From Bacteroidales bacterium (lineage in GTDB: Bacteria > Bacteroidota > Bacteroidia > Bacteroidales > WCHB1-69): a stretch of DNA of 60,905 nt. Under the pieces are notes generated by a model. That model had not been told where the DNA came from. It saw only the letters and a list, made by a program, of their open reading frames with translations, and made no database searches. Shown here one piece after another: positions 42,901-52,001 of the stretch. Both the position numbers and the translations under genes were made by a program. Position 1 is the first letter of the stretch. Each line of letters starts with the position of its first letter. The DNA lies in contig JAEEQE010000014.1 of the NCBI GenBank assembly GCA_016285145.1, positions 1-60,905 on the forward strand. Direction: 5' to 3'.

Positions 42901-43302
42901 ATGGAAGATACCATTTTCACCAAAATCGTAAAAGGCGAAATCCCCTGCTATAAGATAGCGGAAAACGACAAATTCTTCGCCTTTTTAGACATCTCCCCCA
43001 TTGCCAAAGGACACACATTGGTCATCACAAAACTGCAAAACGACTACATCTTCGACCTGCCGGACGACCTGCTCGGAGAGATGATGGTCTTTGCCAAGAA
43101 GGTGGCTGTCGGCATCCGGGAAGCCATCCCGTGCAACCGCATCGGCGTGGCCGTCATCGGCATTGACGTGCCGCACAACCATATCCATCTGGTTCCCATC
43201 AATGGGGTCGGTGATCTCAACTTCAAGGCCGAACGCGTCAAACTGACACCGGAGGAGTTCAAACAGATTGCCGAAAATATCGCCAAAAAAATCAAATTAT
43301 AA
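42901..43302 (+). CDS. HIT-family nucleotide-binding hydrolase
   Basis: 133 residues from the ATG at 42901; the open frame begins inside greA. The histidine triad H-N-H-I-H-L-V-P near residue 98 is intact, and the N-terminal I-F-T-K-I-V-K-G-E-I-P-C-Y-K is typical of the HINT branch. Such enzymes split purine nucleoside phosphoramidates or dinucleotides. It lies 16 bases after greA. Confidence 0.92.
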   Translation: MEDTIFTKIVKGEIPCYKIAENDKFFAFLDISPIAKGHTLVITKLQNDYIFDLPDDLLGEMMVFAKKVAVGIREAIPCNRIGVAVIGIDVPHNHIHLVPINGVGDLNFKAERVKLTPEEFKQIAENIAKKIKL

Positions 43303-43322
43303 ACCGAAAAAAGACTTTTAAT

Positions 43323-44165
43323 ATGGATACAAAAGGATTGCAGGACATAGCTGCTCAAGTACGGAGAGACATCATCCGCATGGTTCACGGTGCCAAGTCG
43401 GGACACCCCGGCGGTTCACTCGGATGCGCCGATTTCCTGACGGCGCTCTTTTTCCAGATCATGGAGATAGATCCTGAGAAGTTCACCAAAGAAGGTACTG
43501 GTGAGGACATGTTCTTTTTATCCAACGGACACATCACGCCGGTGTTGTACAGTGTGATGGCCCGCAGGGGCTTTTTCCCCGTCTCCGAGTTGGCGACCTT
43601 CCGCAAGCTGCACACACGCCTGCAAGGACATCCCACACCCGTGGAGGGACTGCCCGGCATCCGCATCGCATCCGGCTCATTAGGACAAGGTGTCTCGGTG
43701 GCCATCGGTGCTGCGTTAGCGAAGAAAGCCAATCAGGATCCGCATCTGGTCTATGCCCTGACCGGCGACGGCGAGTTGCAGGAAGGACAGATCTGGGAAG
43801 CGCTCATGTTTGCCGGTGCCAAACATGTGGACAACCTCATCGTGACAGTGGACTACAACGGCAAACAGATTGACGGCCCGACGGATCAGGTATGCAACCT
43901 TGGCAAAATCCGCTCCAAATTCGAGGCTTTCAACTGGATGGTGCTGGAGATGGACGGCAACGACATGAAGAAATGCGTGCAGACACTCACATTGGCGAAG
44001 ACCTTGGCCCGCAACCAGAAACCCGTCGCCATCATTATGAAGACGGAAATGGGCAAGGGTGTGGACTTCATGATGGGCACGCACAAATGGCATGGCTCGG
44101 CCCCCAATGACGAGCAGGCTGCCGCCGCACTGGCCCAGCTGCCGGAAACCCTTGGTGATTACTAA
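43323..44165 (+). CDS. transketolase, N-terminal half
   Basis: 280 residues, covering only the thiamine-diphosphate pyrophosphate-binding half: H-G-A-K-S-G-H-P-G-G-S-L-G at the start, G-S-L-G-Q-G-V-S-V-A-I-G-A-A, and the G-D-G-E-L-Q-E-G-Q-I-W-E-A cofactor motif. Split transketolases need a C-terminal partner carrying the PYR domain with the catalytic Glu. No such gene is adjacent: an LptF/G permease gene starts 20 bases later. It belongs to the pentose phosphate pathway if the partner is elsewhere. Confidence 0.9.
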   Translation: MDTKGLQDIAAQVRRDIIRMVHGAKSGHPGGSLGCADFLTALFFQIMEIDPEKFTKEGTGEDMFFLSNGHITPVLYSVMARRGFFPVSELATFRKLHTRLQGHPTPVEGLPGIRIASGSLGQGVSVAIGAALAKKANQDPHLVYALTGDGELQEGQIWEALMFAGAKHVDNLIVTVDYNGKQIDGPTDQVCNLGKIRSKFEAFNWMVLEMDGNDMKKCVQTLTLAKTLARNQKPVAIIMKTEMGKGVDFMMGTHKWHGSAPNDEQAAAALAQLPETLGDY

Positions 44166-44185
44166 CAGACCATATCCGCTGTAGC

Positions 44186-45655
44186 GTGAAAATCATCAAC
44201 CGATATCTCATAAAAAACTTTCTCGGGCCCTTTGCCCTCACCTTTTTTGTGGCTCTTTTTGTGCTACTGATGCAGTTTTTATGGAAATGGGTTGATGAAC
44301 TGGTCGGCAAGGGACTGGAAATCAGCATACTGCTTAAGCTACTCTTCTACGCATCCATCACCCTAACCTCCATGGCATTCCCCTTAGCGGTGCTTTTGGC
44401 ATCGTTGATGACATTCGGGAACATGGGGGAACGCTATGAAATTGTGGCTTTGAAATCCGCCGGCATCCCCATCAGCCGGATGATGAGGCCTTTGGCCATA
44501 TTATCCATTGTCATTTCCGCGATAGCCTTCCTGTTTTCCAATGTAGCCATACCCAAGGCCAGCGTGAAACTCAGGATGATGCTGTTCGACATCCAGGAGC
44601 AGAAACCGGCCTTGAATATTGAAGAGGGCGTGTTTTACACCGGATTGGACAACTACTCCATCCGTGTGGGCAAGAAGATGCCGGACGGGGAAAAAATCAA
44701 AGATGTTCTGATTTATGACCATTCCAACCATCAGGGCAACACCACCGTCACCTACGCCAAGGAGGGCCTGATGACAGTCACGCCAGACAAACATTATCTG
44801 CTGTTCACCCTATACGACGGCTCTTTCTGGGACGAAAGTTCCAAATCCGGCATTCGGAATGACGGCCGGATGCATTATCCGCTCACCCGCGCCTCCTTTT
44901 CCAAACAGTACAAGCGCTTCGACATGTCCAACTTCGAAATGGGTGAAGTAGATGAGAGTCTGTATCAGGGCCACTCCACCGCCATGACCACCAAACAGCT
45001 CAATCATAAAATCGACACCCTGAAAAAGGAAATTACAGGCTTGGCCCATGGCGCCTCCAGGGTCTTCTTCAGCAGCCTGTATTTCTTCAACTGGTTAGTG
45101 AAAGAAGACAGCTGTTTCGACACCATGTCAAGGCAGCAGGCGCTGGATTTGACATCCCTTGCGCCCGCTGTGCGCGAACGGATGTTCCGCAATGCGGAGA
45201 ATCAGGCACACTCGTACGTATTCAACGTGAAATTCGCCTATCAGGATATAGCGTTCCGCACTTCATACCTGTGGGGCTTCCAGATTGAATTCTTACGAAA
45301 ATTCACCCTATCGGTCGCCTGCCTGCTATTCTTCTTTATTGGTGCCCCGTTAGGATCCATCATCCGAAAGGGCGGCATCGGCATCCCACTGGTCATTACA
45401 GTCGTCTTTTTCACGCTCTACTTCGCCATTTCCATCATGGGTGAGAAAATCGCCAAGACCAGCGCGATGCCCGTATGGTTCGGTATGTGGCTCTCCTCCT
45501 TTGTACTCATCCCCATCTGCGTTTTCCTGACATACCATGCGACCACGGATTCGGCTATCTTCTCGCCGGAAACCTATTCTAAAATGGTAGAAAAACTGAA
45601 AAAATTAAAAACATCCTTTATAAAACGTCATGAAGATTCTCCAACTGTGTCATAA
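44186..45655 (+). CDS. LptF/LptG family lipopolysaccharide export permease (GTG start)
   Basis: 489 residues. The GTG at 44186 gives the expected start K-I-I-N-R-Y-L-I-K-N-F-L-G-P-F before the first helix; no ATG lies in the same place. Three helices at each end flank a periplasmic beta domain, as in the YjgP/YjgQ family. The end helices include F-F-F-I-G-A-P-L-G-S-I-I-R-K-G-G-I-G, a highly conserved segment. It pulls lipopolysaccharide from the inner membrane into the Lpt bridge. Its 3' end overlaps the glycosyltransferase gene by 26 bases. Confidence 0.9.
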   Translation: MKIINRYLIKNFLGPFALTFFVALFVLLMQFLWKWVDELVGKGLEISILLKLLFYASITLTSMAFPLAVLLASLMTFGNMGERYEIVALKSAGIPISRMMRPLAILSIVISAIAFLFSNVAIPKASVKLRMMLFDIQEQKPALNIEEGVFYTGLDNYSIRVGKKMPDGEKIKDVLIYDHSNHQGNTTVTYAKEGLMTVTPDKHYLLFTLYDGSFWDESSKSGIRNDGRMHYPLTRASFSKQYKRFDMSNFEMGEVDESLYQGHSTAMTTKQLNHKIDTLKKEITGLAHGASRVFFSSLYFFNWLVKEDSCFDTMSRQQALDLTSLAPAVRERMFRNAENQAHSYVFNVKFAYQDIAFRTSYLWGFQIEFLRKFTLSVACLLFFFIGAPLGSIIRKGGIGIPLVITVVFFTLYFAISIMGEKIAKTSAMPVWFGMWLSSFVLIPICVFLTYHATTDSAIFSPETYSKMVEKLKKLKTSFIKRHEDSPTVS

Positions 45656-46835
45656 ACCGCCTTTACCCCTAATAGACGGCGGATGCATCGCCATACACAA
45701 CATCACGGACGGCCTCCTCAACAACGGACAGGAGGTCAAAGTGGTTGCAATTGAAACCCCAAAACACCCCGTGAAGCTGAATGCCATGCCCAAAGAGTAC
45801 CTCCAGAAGACCTGCTTCGAATCGGTATTCATTGACACAACTCCCCGTTTCCGGGATGCATTCCGGGCGCTTCTGCACCGGCAACCCTACCAAATCAATC
45901 GTTTTTACTCCAAATCAATGGCTTCCAAACTGATTTGGATATTGGAACACGAAACATTCGACATCATCCATCTGGAATCCATCTATGTTACCCCCTATAT
46001 TGAAACGATTCGGAAGTATTCCAACGCAAAAATAGTCCTCCGACTGCACAATATCGAGCACCAGATCTGGCAACGTCTCGCCGACAACGAAACGTGGCCG
46101 TTGCGCAAGCTGATATACAAGACCAACGCCCGCCAGTTAGAGCGCGTGGAGAACAGCATCCTGCAACGGGTGGACGGCTACATGACCATCTCGGAACCCG
46201 ACCATCGCTTTTTTGAGCAGACAGCTCCTGATGTGCCGGGCACAATTATCACCTTTGGATTGGATATGGAGAAATACGACAACGAAGATGACTATATTCC
46301 CTCCGATGAGCCTTCCCTGTGCCATATCGGCAGCATGAACTGGTCCCCGAATATCGAGGGTGTGGAATGGTTTTTAGATGAGGTGTGGCCGGAAATCCAC
46401 AAGGCTCATCCCACTCTCACATTCACCCTCGCCGGACATAATATTCCCGACAAAATCTATCATCGTCACGATGAAAATGTCGTCATCGCTGGAGAGGTGC
46501 CCGATGCCAACGAGTTCATCCAGTCGCACGATCTGATGATTGTACCCCTGCTTTCCGGCAGCGGCATCCGCATCAAGATTGTAGAGGCAATGGCCCTCGG
46601 ACGTGTTGTCATCACCACTTCCGTTGGTGCGGAAGGCTTGGATATTGAAGATGGGAAACATCTATTCATTGCCAACACGCCAGAAGAGTTCCTCAACATC
46701 ATCAACAAGTGCATCACTACGCCCGACCTTTGCACCATCATCGGGGAAAACGCCCGCGACTTCATCGCCATGAACCACAACAACGACCTTATCACGGACC
46801 AAATCTTGGATTTTTACCATAAAGTCACTGCATAA
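45630..46835 (+). CDS. GT4-like glycosyltransferase
   Basis: 401 residues. A GT-B fold is indicated by an N-terminal K-P-P-L-P-L-I-D-G-G loop, a middle I-G-S-M-N-W-S-P-N-I-E-G-V, and the nucleotide-sugar motif G-S-G-I-R-I-K-I-V-E-A-M-A-L-G with the conserved Glu. It most likely adds a sugar to lipopolysaccharide or another surface glycan, in keeping with the LptF/G permease gene it overlaps. Donor and acceptor are unknown. Confidence 0.85.
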   Translation: MKILQLCHKPPLPLIDGGCIAIHNITDGLLNNGQEVKVVAIETPKHPVKLNAMPKEYLQKTCFESVFIDTTPRFRDAFRALLHRQPYQINRFYSKSMASKLIWILEHETFDIIHLESIYVTPYIETIRKYSNAKIVLRLHNIEHQIWQRLADNETWPLRKLIYKTNARQLERVENSILQRVDGYMTISEPDHRFFEQTAPDVPGTIITFGLDMEKYDNEDDYIPSDEPSLCHIGSMNWSPNIEGVEWFLDEVWPEIHKAHPTLTFTLAGHNIPDKIYHRHDENVVIAGEVPDANEFIQSHDLMIVPLLSGSGIRIKIVEAMALGRVVITTSVGAEGLDIEDGKHLFIANTPEEFLNIINKCITTPDLCTIIGENARDFIAMNHNNDLITDQILDFYHKVTA

Positions 46836-46837
46836 TA

Positions 46838-48736
46838 ATGGCTTACCTCGACCAAATCAACACACCAGAAGACCTACGCAAGCTGCCAGTGTCTGCACTG
46901 CCTCAGCTTTGCGATGAGTTGCGTTCCTTCATCATTGAACAGACAGCCAAGCACCCCGGCCATTTGGGGTCGAGCTTGGGTGTGGTGGAGTTGACGGTGG
47001 CCATACACTACGTGTTCGACACCCCAAATGACAAACTGGTATGGGACGTGGGCCATCAGGCTTATTGCCACAAGATTCTGACAGGGCGCAAAAATCTTTT
47101 CCACACCAACCGATGCTATCAGGGTATCAGTGGTTTCCCGCGTCGCGAGGAGAGCGAATACGACGCTTTCGGCACCGGACACTCCTCCACGTCCATTTCT
47201 GCTGCTTTGGGCATGGCAATGGCCGCTAAAATGGAGGGGAACATGGAACGCAACCATATCGCCGTCATCGGCGACGGCGCCATGACCGGCGGTATGGCAT
47301 TTGAGGCCATGAACCAGGCCGCCTATCGAGACGTGAATATGATGGTCATCCTCAACGACAACAAGATTTCCATTGACCAGAGCACCGGGGCCATGAGCCG
47401 CTATCTGCTTTCCATCACCGCTTCGCCCCAATACAACCGTTTCAAAAACCGTATTTGGAACATCTTCACTTTCAAGACCAAACAATCCAACCGCATCACT
47501 CGCTTCTTTAGCGGGATGGGTAATGGCATAAAAGGCTATCTGCTTGGCGGCAGCAACTGGTTTCAAAGCCTGGGTTACCGCTATTTCGGTCCCGCCGACG
47601 GGCACGATGTCATCCATTTGGTGAAAACCCTGCAGGCGTTGAAAGCCCTGCCGGGATTGAAACTCTTTCACGTTTTGACCGTGAAAGGCAAGGGCCTGGA
47701 TATGGCAGAGCAGAACCAGACGGCCTATCATGCACCCGGCAAATTCGACCCGACTACCGGACAGATTATCCGACAGCCGCAGGATCAGAACCTGCCACCC
47801 AAATTCCAAGATGTGTTCGGACATACTATTTTGGAATTGGCACAACAGGACGAGAAGGTGGTGGGTATCACGCCGGCGATGGGTACAGGCTGTTCCCTGA
47901 CCATCATGAACGACGTGTTCCCCAACCGGGTTTTCGATGTGGGTATTGCCGAACAGCACGCCGTGACATTCTCCGCCGGATTAGCCGCCGAAGGCCTTAT
48001 CCCCTTCTGCAATATTTACTCTTCTTTCTTCCAACGCAGTTACGACCAAGTCATTCACGATGTGGCCTTGCAAAAATTGCCGGTGATATTCTGTCTTGAC
48101 AGGGCCGGCTTGGTAGGCGAAGACGGCGCCACCCATCAGGGTGTCTTCGATCTGGCCTACCTGCGGGCTGTCCCCGATCTTATCATCTCATCACCCTTGA
48201 ATGAACATGAACTCCGTAACCTGATGGTGACAGCCTACCACAATGCAAAACAGGGCGGACTGCCGTTCGTTATCCGTTACCCGCGCGGACGAGGCGTGCT
48301 CCCCGACTGGCACAACGAGCCGGGTGACATCCCCATCGGGAAAGGACAACTGCTGCGACAAGGAGAACAAATCGCCTTGATCACCATCGGCCCCATCGGC
48401 AATAATGTGGCCCAAGCACTTGACCAACTGAAGGAGATGAACATCCATCCGACCCATGTGGACATGCGTTTTCTCAAACCGATAGATGAAACCCTGCTGC
48501 TCTCGCTGGCAGATACGCACAAGACCTGGATTACCGTGGAAGACGGCACCGAAAAAGGCGGCCTGTTCTCTGCAGTTGCGGAATTTTTAGAGAGCCATCA
48601 ACTAAGCAATAACCTGCATCATCTTGCTATCCCCGACCGTTTCATCTCCCATGGCGACATTCCGCACCTCTATCATGAAGTCGGTCTTGATATAGAAAAT
48701 ATAAAGCAGACTGTTGAGGGATTGTGGATTCGTTGA
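46838..48736 (+). CDS. dxs: 1-deoxy-D-xylulose-5-phosphate synthase
   Basis: 632 residues. Thiamine-diphosphate motif G-D-G-A-M-T-G-G-M-A-F-E-A-M-N is followed by I-L-N-D-N-K-I-S-I. H-P-G-H-L-G-S-S-L-G near residue 42 and the transketolase-like C-terminal half (F-D-V-G-I-A-E-Q-H-A-V-T) complete the enzyme. It makes DXP from pyruvate and glyceraldehyde phosphate for isoprenoid synthesis. It starts two bases after the glycosyltransferase gene and closes the operon. Confidence 0.96.
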   Translation: MAYLDQINTPEDLRKLPVSALPQLCDELRSFIIEQTAKHPGHLGSSLGVVELTVAIHYVFDTPNDKLVWDVGHQAYCHKILTGRKNLFHTNRCYQGISGFPRREESEYDAFGTGHSSTSISAALGMAMAAKMEGNMERNHIAVIGDGAMTGGMAFEAMNQAAYRDVNMMVILNDNKISIDQSTGAMSRYLLSITASPQYNRFKNRIWNIFTFKTKQSNRITRFFSGMGNGIKGYLLGGSNWFQSLGYRYFGPADGHDVIHLVKTLQALKALPGLKLFHVLTVKGKGLDMAEQNQTAYHAPGKFDPTTGQIIRQPQDQNLPPKFQDVFGHTILELAQQDEKVVGITPAMGTGCSLTIMNDVFPNRVFDVGIAEQHAVTFSAGLAAEGLIPFCNIYSSFFQRSYDQVIHDVALQKLPVIFCLDRAGLVGEDGATHQGVFDLAYLRAVPDLIISSPLNEHELRNLMVTAYHNAKQGGLPFVIRYPRGRGVLPDWHNEPGDIPIGKGQLLRQGEQIALITIGPIGNNVAQALDQLKEMNIHPTHVDMRFLKPIDETLLLSLADTHKTWITVEDGTEKGGLFSAVAEFLESHQLSNNLHHLAIPDRFISHGDIPHLYHEVGLDIENIKQTVEGLWIR

Positions 48737-48776
48737 TATTCGGGAACTTTAAAAGCAGCTGTCCGCTAAAGCAAAA

Positions 48777-48812
48777 AAAAGGCTGAATTTCCAGTGGGAG
48801 ATTCAGCCTTTT
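48777..48812. terminator. bidirectional terminator between dxs and tonB
   Basis: AAAAGGCTGAAT (48777-48788) pairs perfectly over 12 bases with ATTCAGCCTTTT (48801-48812). A run of A on the left and T on the right lets it serve both convergent genes. Confidence 0.88.
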
Positions 48813-48832
48813 AAATTATGAAGTGATAAAGC

Positions 48833-49522
48833 TTACATTCTGAAAGTGACAGGAACCTGATAGAAGCAACGTACGGGCTTGCCCATGTTCTTGCCGGGTT
48901 TCCATTTCGGCATGGCCATCACACCGCGAACAGCTTCCTTGTCGCAATCCGGGAACAACGGCACTTTCACCTTGGCGTTGCTGACACGACCGTCCTTTTC
49001 AACCACGAATTCCACCAGCACCGTACCCATAATGCCGTTGTTACGGGCCACTTCAGGGTATTGGATTTCCTTGGTGAGGAAAGCATTCAGCGCTTCCGGA
49101 CCACCGGGGAATTCCGGCATCTCTTCCGTGAAATGAACGGGAGGAGCATCATCAGCTTCTTCTTCAATGACATCCACATCCGAGTTGTCCACTTCCTCAA
49201 TAACCTCATCTTCGATGAAGTCCTGACTGAAATCCAAATCAGTGTTGACCTTGATGTTGTCCTCCACAATGTTCAGCACCACCTCTTGTTGTTGCTGAGG
49301 TTGCTCTTGTGGTGGCGGCGGGGTTTGGTCAGTGGCAATGACATCCTCGTCCTTCACCTCAATGAAGTCGTCATCTGCCATTGTAAATGCGGGGGCTTTG
49401 TCTTCGCTGGCAAACAGTTCGAAACCGGCATATACCAGGCCCAAAACAATCACAAGCCCGAAGAGAATGAAGAGACCTCTCTTATTCTCCAAATTTCCTT
49501 TGTCAGTTTTCTTTGTAAGCAT
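48833..49522 (-). CDS. energy transducer TonB
   Basis: 229 residues. One membrane helix (about 17-36) is followed by a Pro/Gln-rich stretch (P-P-P-P-Q-E-Q-P), an acidic linker, and a TonB C-terminal domain: F-P-G-G-P-E-A-L-N-A-F, I-Q-Y-P-E-V-A-R, and G-T-V-L-V-E-F-V-V. It couples the proton motive force to outer-membrane receptors such as the one at 32470. ExbB and ExbD genes are not in the window. Confidence 0.92.
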   Translation of the reverse strand: MLTKKTDKGNLENKRGLFILFGLVIVLGLVYAGFELFASEDKAPAFTMADDDFIEVKDEDVIATDQTPPPPQEQPQQQQEVVLNIVEDNIKVNTDLDFSQDFIEDEVIEEVDNSDVDVIEEEADDAPPVHFTEEMPEFPGGPEALNAFLTKEIQYPEVARNNGIMGTVLVEFVVEKDGRVSNAKVKVPLFPDCDKEAVRGVMAMPKWKPGKNMGKPVRCFYQVPVTFRM

Positions 49523-49567
49523 AACGGTTATATTTTTCTAATGTAATACATCTATATTAGTGAACGG

Positions 49568-49575
49568 CAAAAGTA
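49568..49575 (-). promoter_or_regulatory. -7 box for tonB
   Basis: Minus-strand TACTTTTG followed by CC, 45 bases before the ATG at 49522. Confidence 0.55.
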
Positions 49576-49618
49576 ACATTTTTATTATTATCATCCGACA
49601 TTTTTTCTGAAAAAACTT

Positions 49619-50701
49619 TTATTTCTGAAAAGTCTTGGCAGGAAGATAGACAGCTCCGCCACAATTATCAGACATTGAACCAGTTACACTCTTCAAACAA
49701 TTGTTATTTCCCTGCAGGCGCAACAAACCCAAAAAGGCAAAAACCAGTGCTTCCTTGTAATCGATGGTGAGACAGTCAGGGATTATCACCTGCAGAGGGG
49801 ATTTTTCGGAAAGTCGGTGGATAAGGAAACGGTTGTGTGCGCCGCCGCCCGTGACCAGCATCTGGCCGGCACGCATGGGCACCGCCGCCGATACCTGCAT
49901 GGCGATGTGCTCCACGACGGTCCTCAGACAGTTCGGAAGATCGTCAGCCGCCAAGAACGGTTGCAACAGAGGAAGGAACATCTCATCAAACCACTCTTTG
50001 CCCAACGATTTGGGGGCAGGAAGTTTATAATAGTCCAGTTGGTTGAGTTGCTCTAACAGATGTGGAATCAGTTGTCCGGATTGCGCTATTTTCCCGTCAG
50101 GGTCGTAGGACATACCTTGTCGGTTGGCCAGGAAATTCAAAGCCATATTGCAGGGCGAGACGTCAAAGGCAACACGCTGTTCATCACAACGATAGGATAT
50201 ATTGGAAAAACCACCCAGATTCAGGCATGCATCGTATTGGCCGAACAGCAGCTCGTCGCCGATGGGTACCAGAGGCGCTCCCTGTCCGCCAAGGGCCACA
50301 TCTGTGGTACGGAAATCACAAACCGTACGGATGCCGGTCTGGGCGGCAATCACAGCCCCGCTGCCTATCTGTGTAGTCAAGCCATGCTGGGGTTGGTGAA
50401 AGACCGTATGCCCATGCGAGGCGATAAAATCAGGCCTCGGACGCTGCCCGATCCATTGGTTTATATGCCGGGCGAAGAGTTTACCCAAGTCCACATTCAA
50501 TTGCACGTAGGCAAGAGCAGAAAGTTCGGTAGCCTCTGCCAAACGTTGTCGGAATTCCGGCGAATAGGGGAATGTGGTGGCATCGAGGATACGATACGTC
50601 CATTTGTCGCCGGACTGTTCAAACCGGCACCACGCCAAATCAATGCCGTCGAGCGAAGTGCCCGACATGACGCCGATGCCGTTCCATACTACCGGATTCA
50701 T
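49619..50701 (-). CDS. anmK: anhydro-N-acetylmuramic acid kinase
   Basis: 360 residues. The start G-V-M-S-G-T-S-L-D-G-I-D is diagnostic, with S-H-G-H-T-V-F-H-Q-P in the middle and the ATP-site V-T-G-G-G-A-H-N near the end. It phosphorylates anhydro-MurNAc recovered from the cell wall. Its start codon overlaps the murF stop by four bases, joining wall recycling to wall synthesis. It is the last gene of the minus-strand operon that begins at 56713. Confidence 0.95.
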   Translation of the reverse strand: MNPVVWNGIGVMSGTSLDGIDLAWCRFEQSGDKWTYRILDATTFPYSPEFRQRLAEATELSALAYVQLNVDLGKLFARHINQWIGQRPRPDFIASHGHTVFHQPQHGLTTQIGSGAVIAAQTGIRTVCDFRTTDVALGGQGAPLVPIGDELLFGQYDACLNLGGFSNISYRCDEQRVAFDVSPCNMALNFLANRQGMSYDPDGKIAQSGQLIPHLLEQLNQLDYYKLPAPKSLGKEWFDEMFLPLLQPFLAADDLPNCLRTVVEHIAMQVSAAVPMRAGQMLVTGGGAHNRFLIHRLSEKSPLQVIIPDCLTIDYKEALVFAFLGLLRLQGNNNCLKSVTGSMSDNCGGAVYLPAKTFQK

Positions 50702-51948
50702 GAGAGCAGAGCGGATAGATGGTCAAGGTGGATGCCGTTGGAACCTTTCACCAGCACCATCGTGTCGTGCAAAGGATTCTGCCGAAGATATTCGTTCAAA
50801 GCCTCTACGTTGGCGAAAACGTGCTGCGGATGGAGCTGGCCGAATTCGGAGCCCACAAACCAGGCCTCAATGCCGAGCTGGTTGCACAAGTCAATCATGC
50901 GTTGGTGCTCCTCGCTGCTGCACGCGCCCAACTCAAGCATGTCGCCAAGGATGGCTAACTTTTTAGGATGTTGCAGTTTCGACAGGTTGCGTACGGCAGC
51001 TTCCATACTGGTTGGATTGGCATTGTAATAGTCGGAGATGATGACGTTGCTGCCGATGTTATTCACCTGCGAGCGATGGTTGGAAGGGGTGTAGTCAGCG
51101 ATGGCCTCAGCAATCAACTCATCGGGCACGTTAAAATAATGCCCCACACACGCCGCTGCCAACATATTAAAAATATTGTAGCTGCCTGTCAGATGCGTGT
51201 CCACCTCCCGGCCGGCAACGCGTATGCGCAAGTATGGCGACATGGATAGGATATTGGCCTCCCCGCCTTCGGCGTAATATTGCACCTTGTCATAATCCAG
51301 TTGCTGGCGGAGAACCGTGTCATTGGCGTTGACAAACAGCGTTCCCGCACGACTGACAACCGATCGATACAGTGCTGTTTTCGTCCGTACAATCTCCTCC
51401 ACAGAGCCGAAGCCTTCGATATGGGCTTTGCCAATGTTGGTGATAAGACCGCAGGTGGGTTGTGCAATGTTGCACAGAAATTCGATTTCGCCGGGGTGGT
51501 TGGCGCCCATCTCCACAATGGCGATCTCATCCGTCGGGTGGATGGAGAGCAGAGTAAGGGGCACACCGATGTGGTTGTTGAAGTTCCCCTTGGTGTATGC
51601 TGTTTGGAATTTTTTGGACAATACGGCAGCCATCAGCTCTTTGGTGGTGGTTTTGCCGTTGGTGCCCGTCACTCCTATGATGGGGATGGCCAGCTGCTGC
51701 CGATGGTAGGAAGCCAGCGCCTGGAGCGTTTTCAGCGCGTCATCCACCACAATGCAGCGTTCATTTGCACGAAGTTCCGCATTCTCGGTGATGACATACG
51801 CAGCCCCTTGTTCCAACGCATTTAGCGCAAACTGGTTGCCGTCGAAACGCTCCCCTTTGAGGCAGACGAACAAACATCCTGGCTCAATCTTGCGTGTGTC
51901 GGTGCAGATGCTGGGATGCTCCAGATATTTAGCATACAATTTTTCCAT
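50698..51948 (-). CDS. murF: UDP-N-acetylmuramoyl-tripeptide--D-alanyl-D-alanine ligase
   Basis: 416 residues from the ATG at 51948; the longer open frame upstream lacks any resemblance to MurF. Motifs: S-I-C-T-D-T-R-K near the start, the P-loop G-V-T-G-T-N-G-K-T-T-T-K-E, E-M-G-A-N-H-P-G-E-I, and N-H-R-S-Q in the C-terminal part. It adds D-Ala-D-Ala to the peptidoglycan precursor in the cytoplasm. It is coupled to anmK and 53 bases downstream of the reductase-like gene. Confidence 0.95.
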   Translation of the reverse strand: MEKLYAKYLEHPSICTDTRKIEPGCLFVCLKGERFDGNQFALNALEQGAAYVITENAELRANERCIVVDDALKTLQALASYHRQQLAIPIIGVTGTNGKTTTKELMAAVLSKKFQTAYTKGNFNNHIGVPLTLLSIHPTDEIAIVEMGANHPGEIEFLCNIAQPTCGLITNIGKAHIEGFGSVEEIVRTKTALYRSVVSRAGTLFVNANDTVLRQQLDYDKVQYYAEGGEANILSMSPYLRIRVAGREVDTHLTGSYNIFNMLAAACVGHYFNVPDELIAEAIADYTPSNHRSQVNNIGSNVIISDYYNANPTSMEAAVRNLSKLQHPKKLAILGDMLELGACSSEEHQRMIDLCNQLGIEAWFVGSEFGQLHPQHVFANVEALNEYLRQNPLHDTMVLVKGSNGIHLDHLSALLS

Positions 51949-52001
51949 TTTTATAATAAAAGGATAAAACGGGATTATTTCAACAACAGATATAGCTGAT
52001 A

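Noticed and set aside
46874-47959. 361-codon antisense frame inside dxs
   Set aside because: The sense strand encodes an intact DXS; the antisense frame shows no domain.
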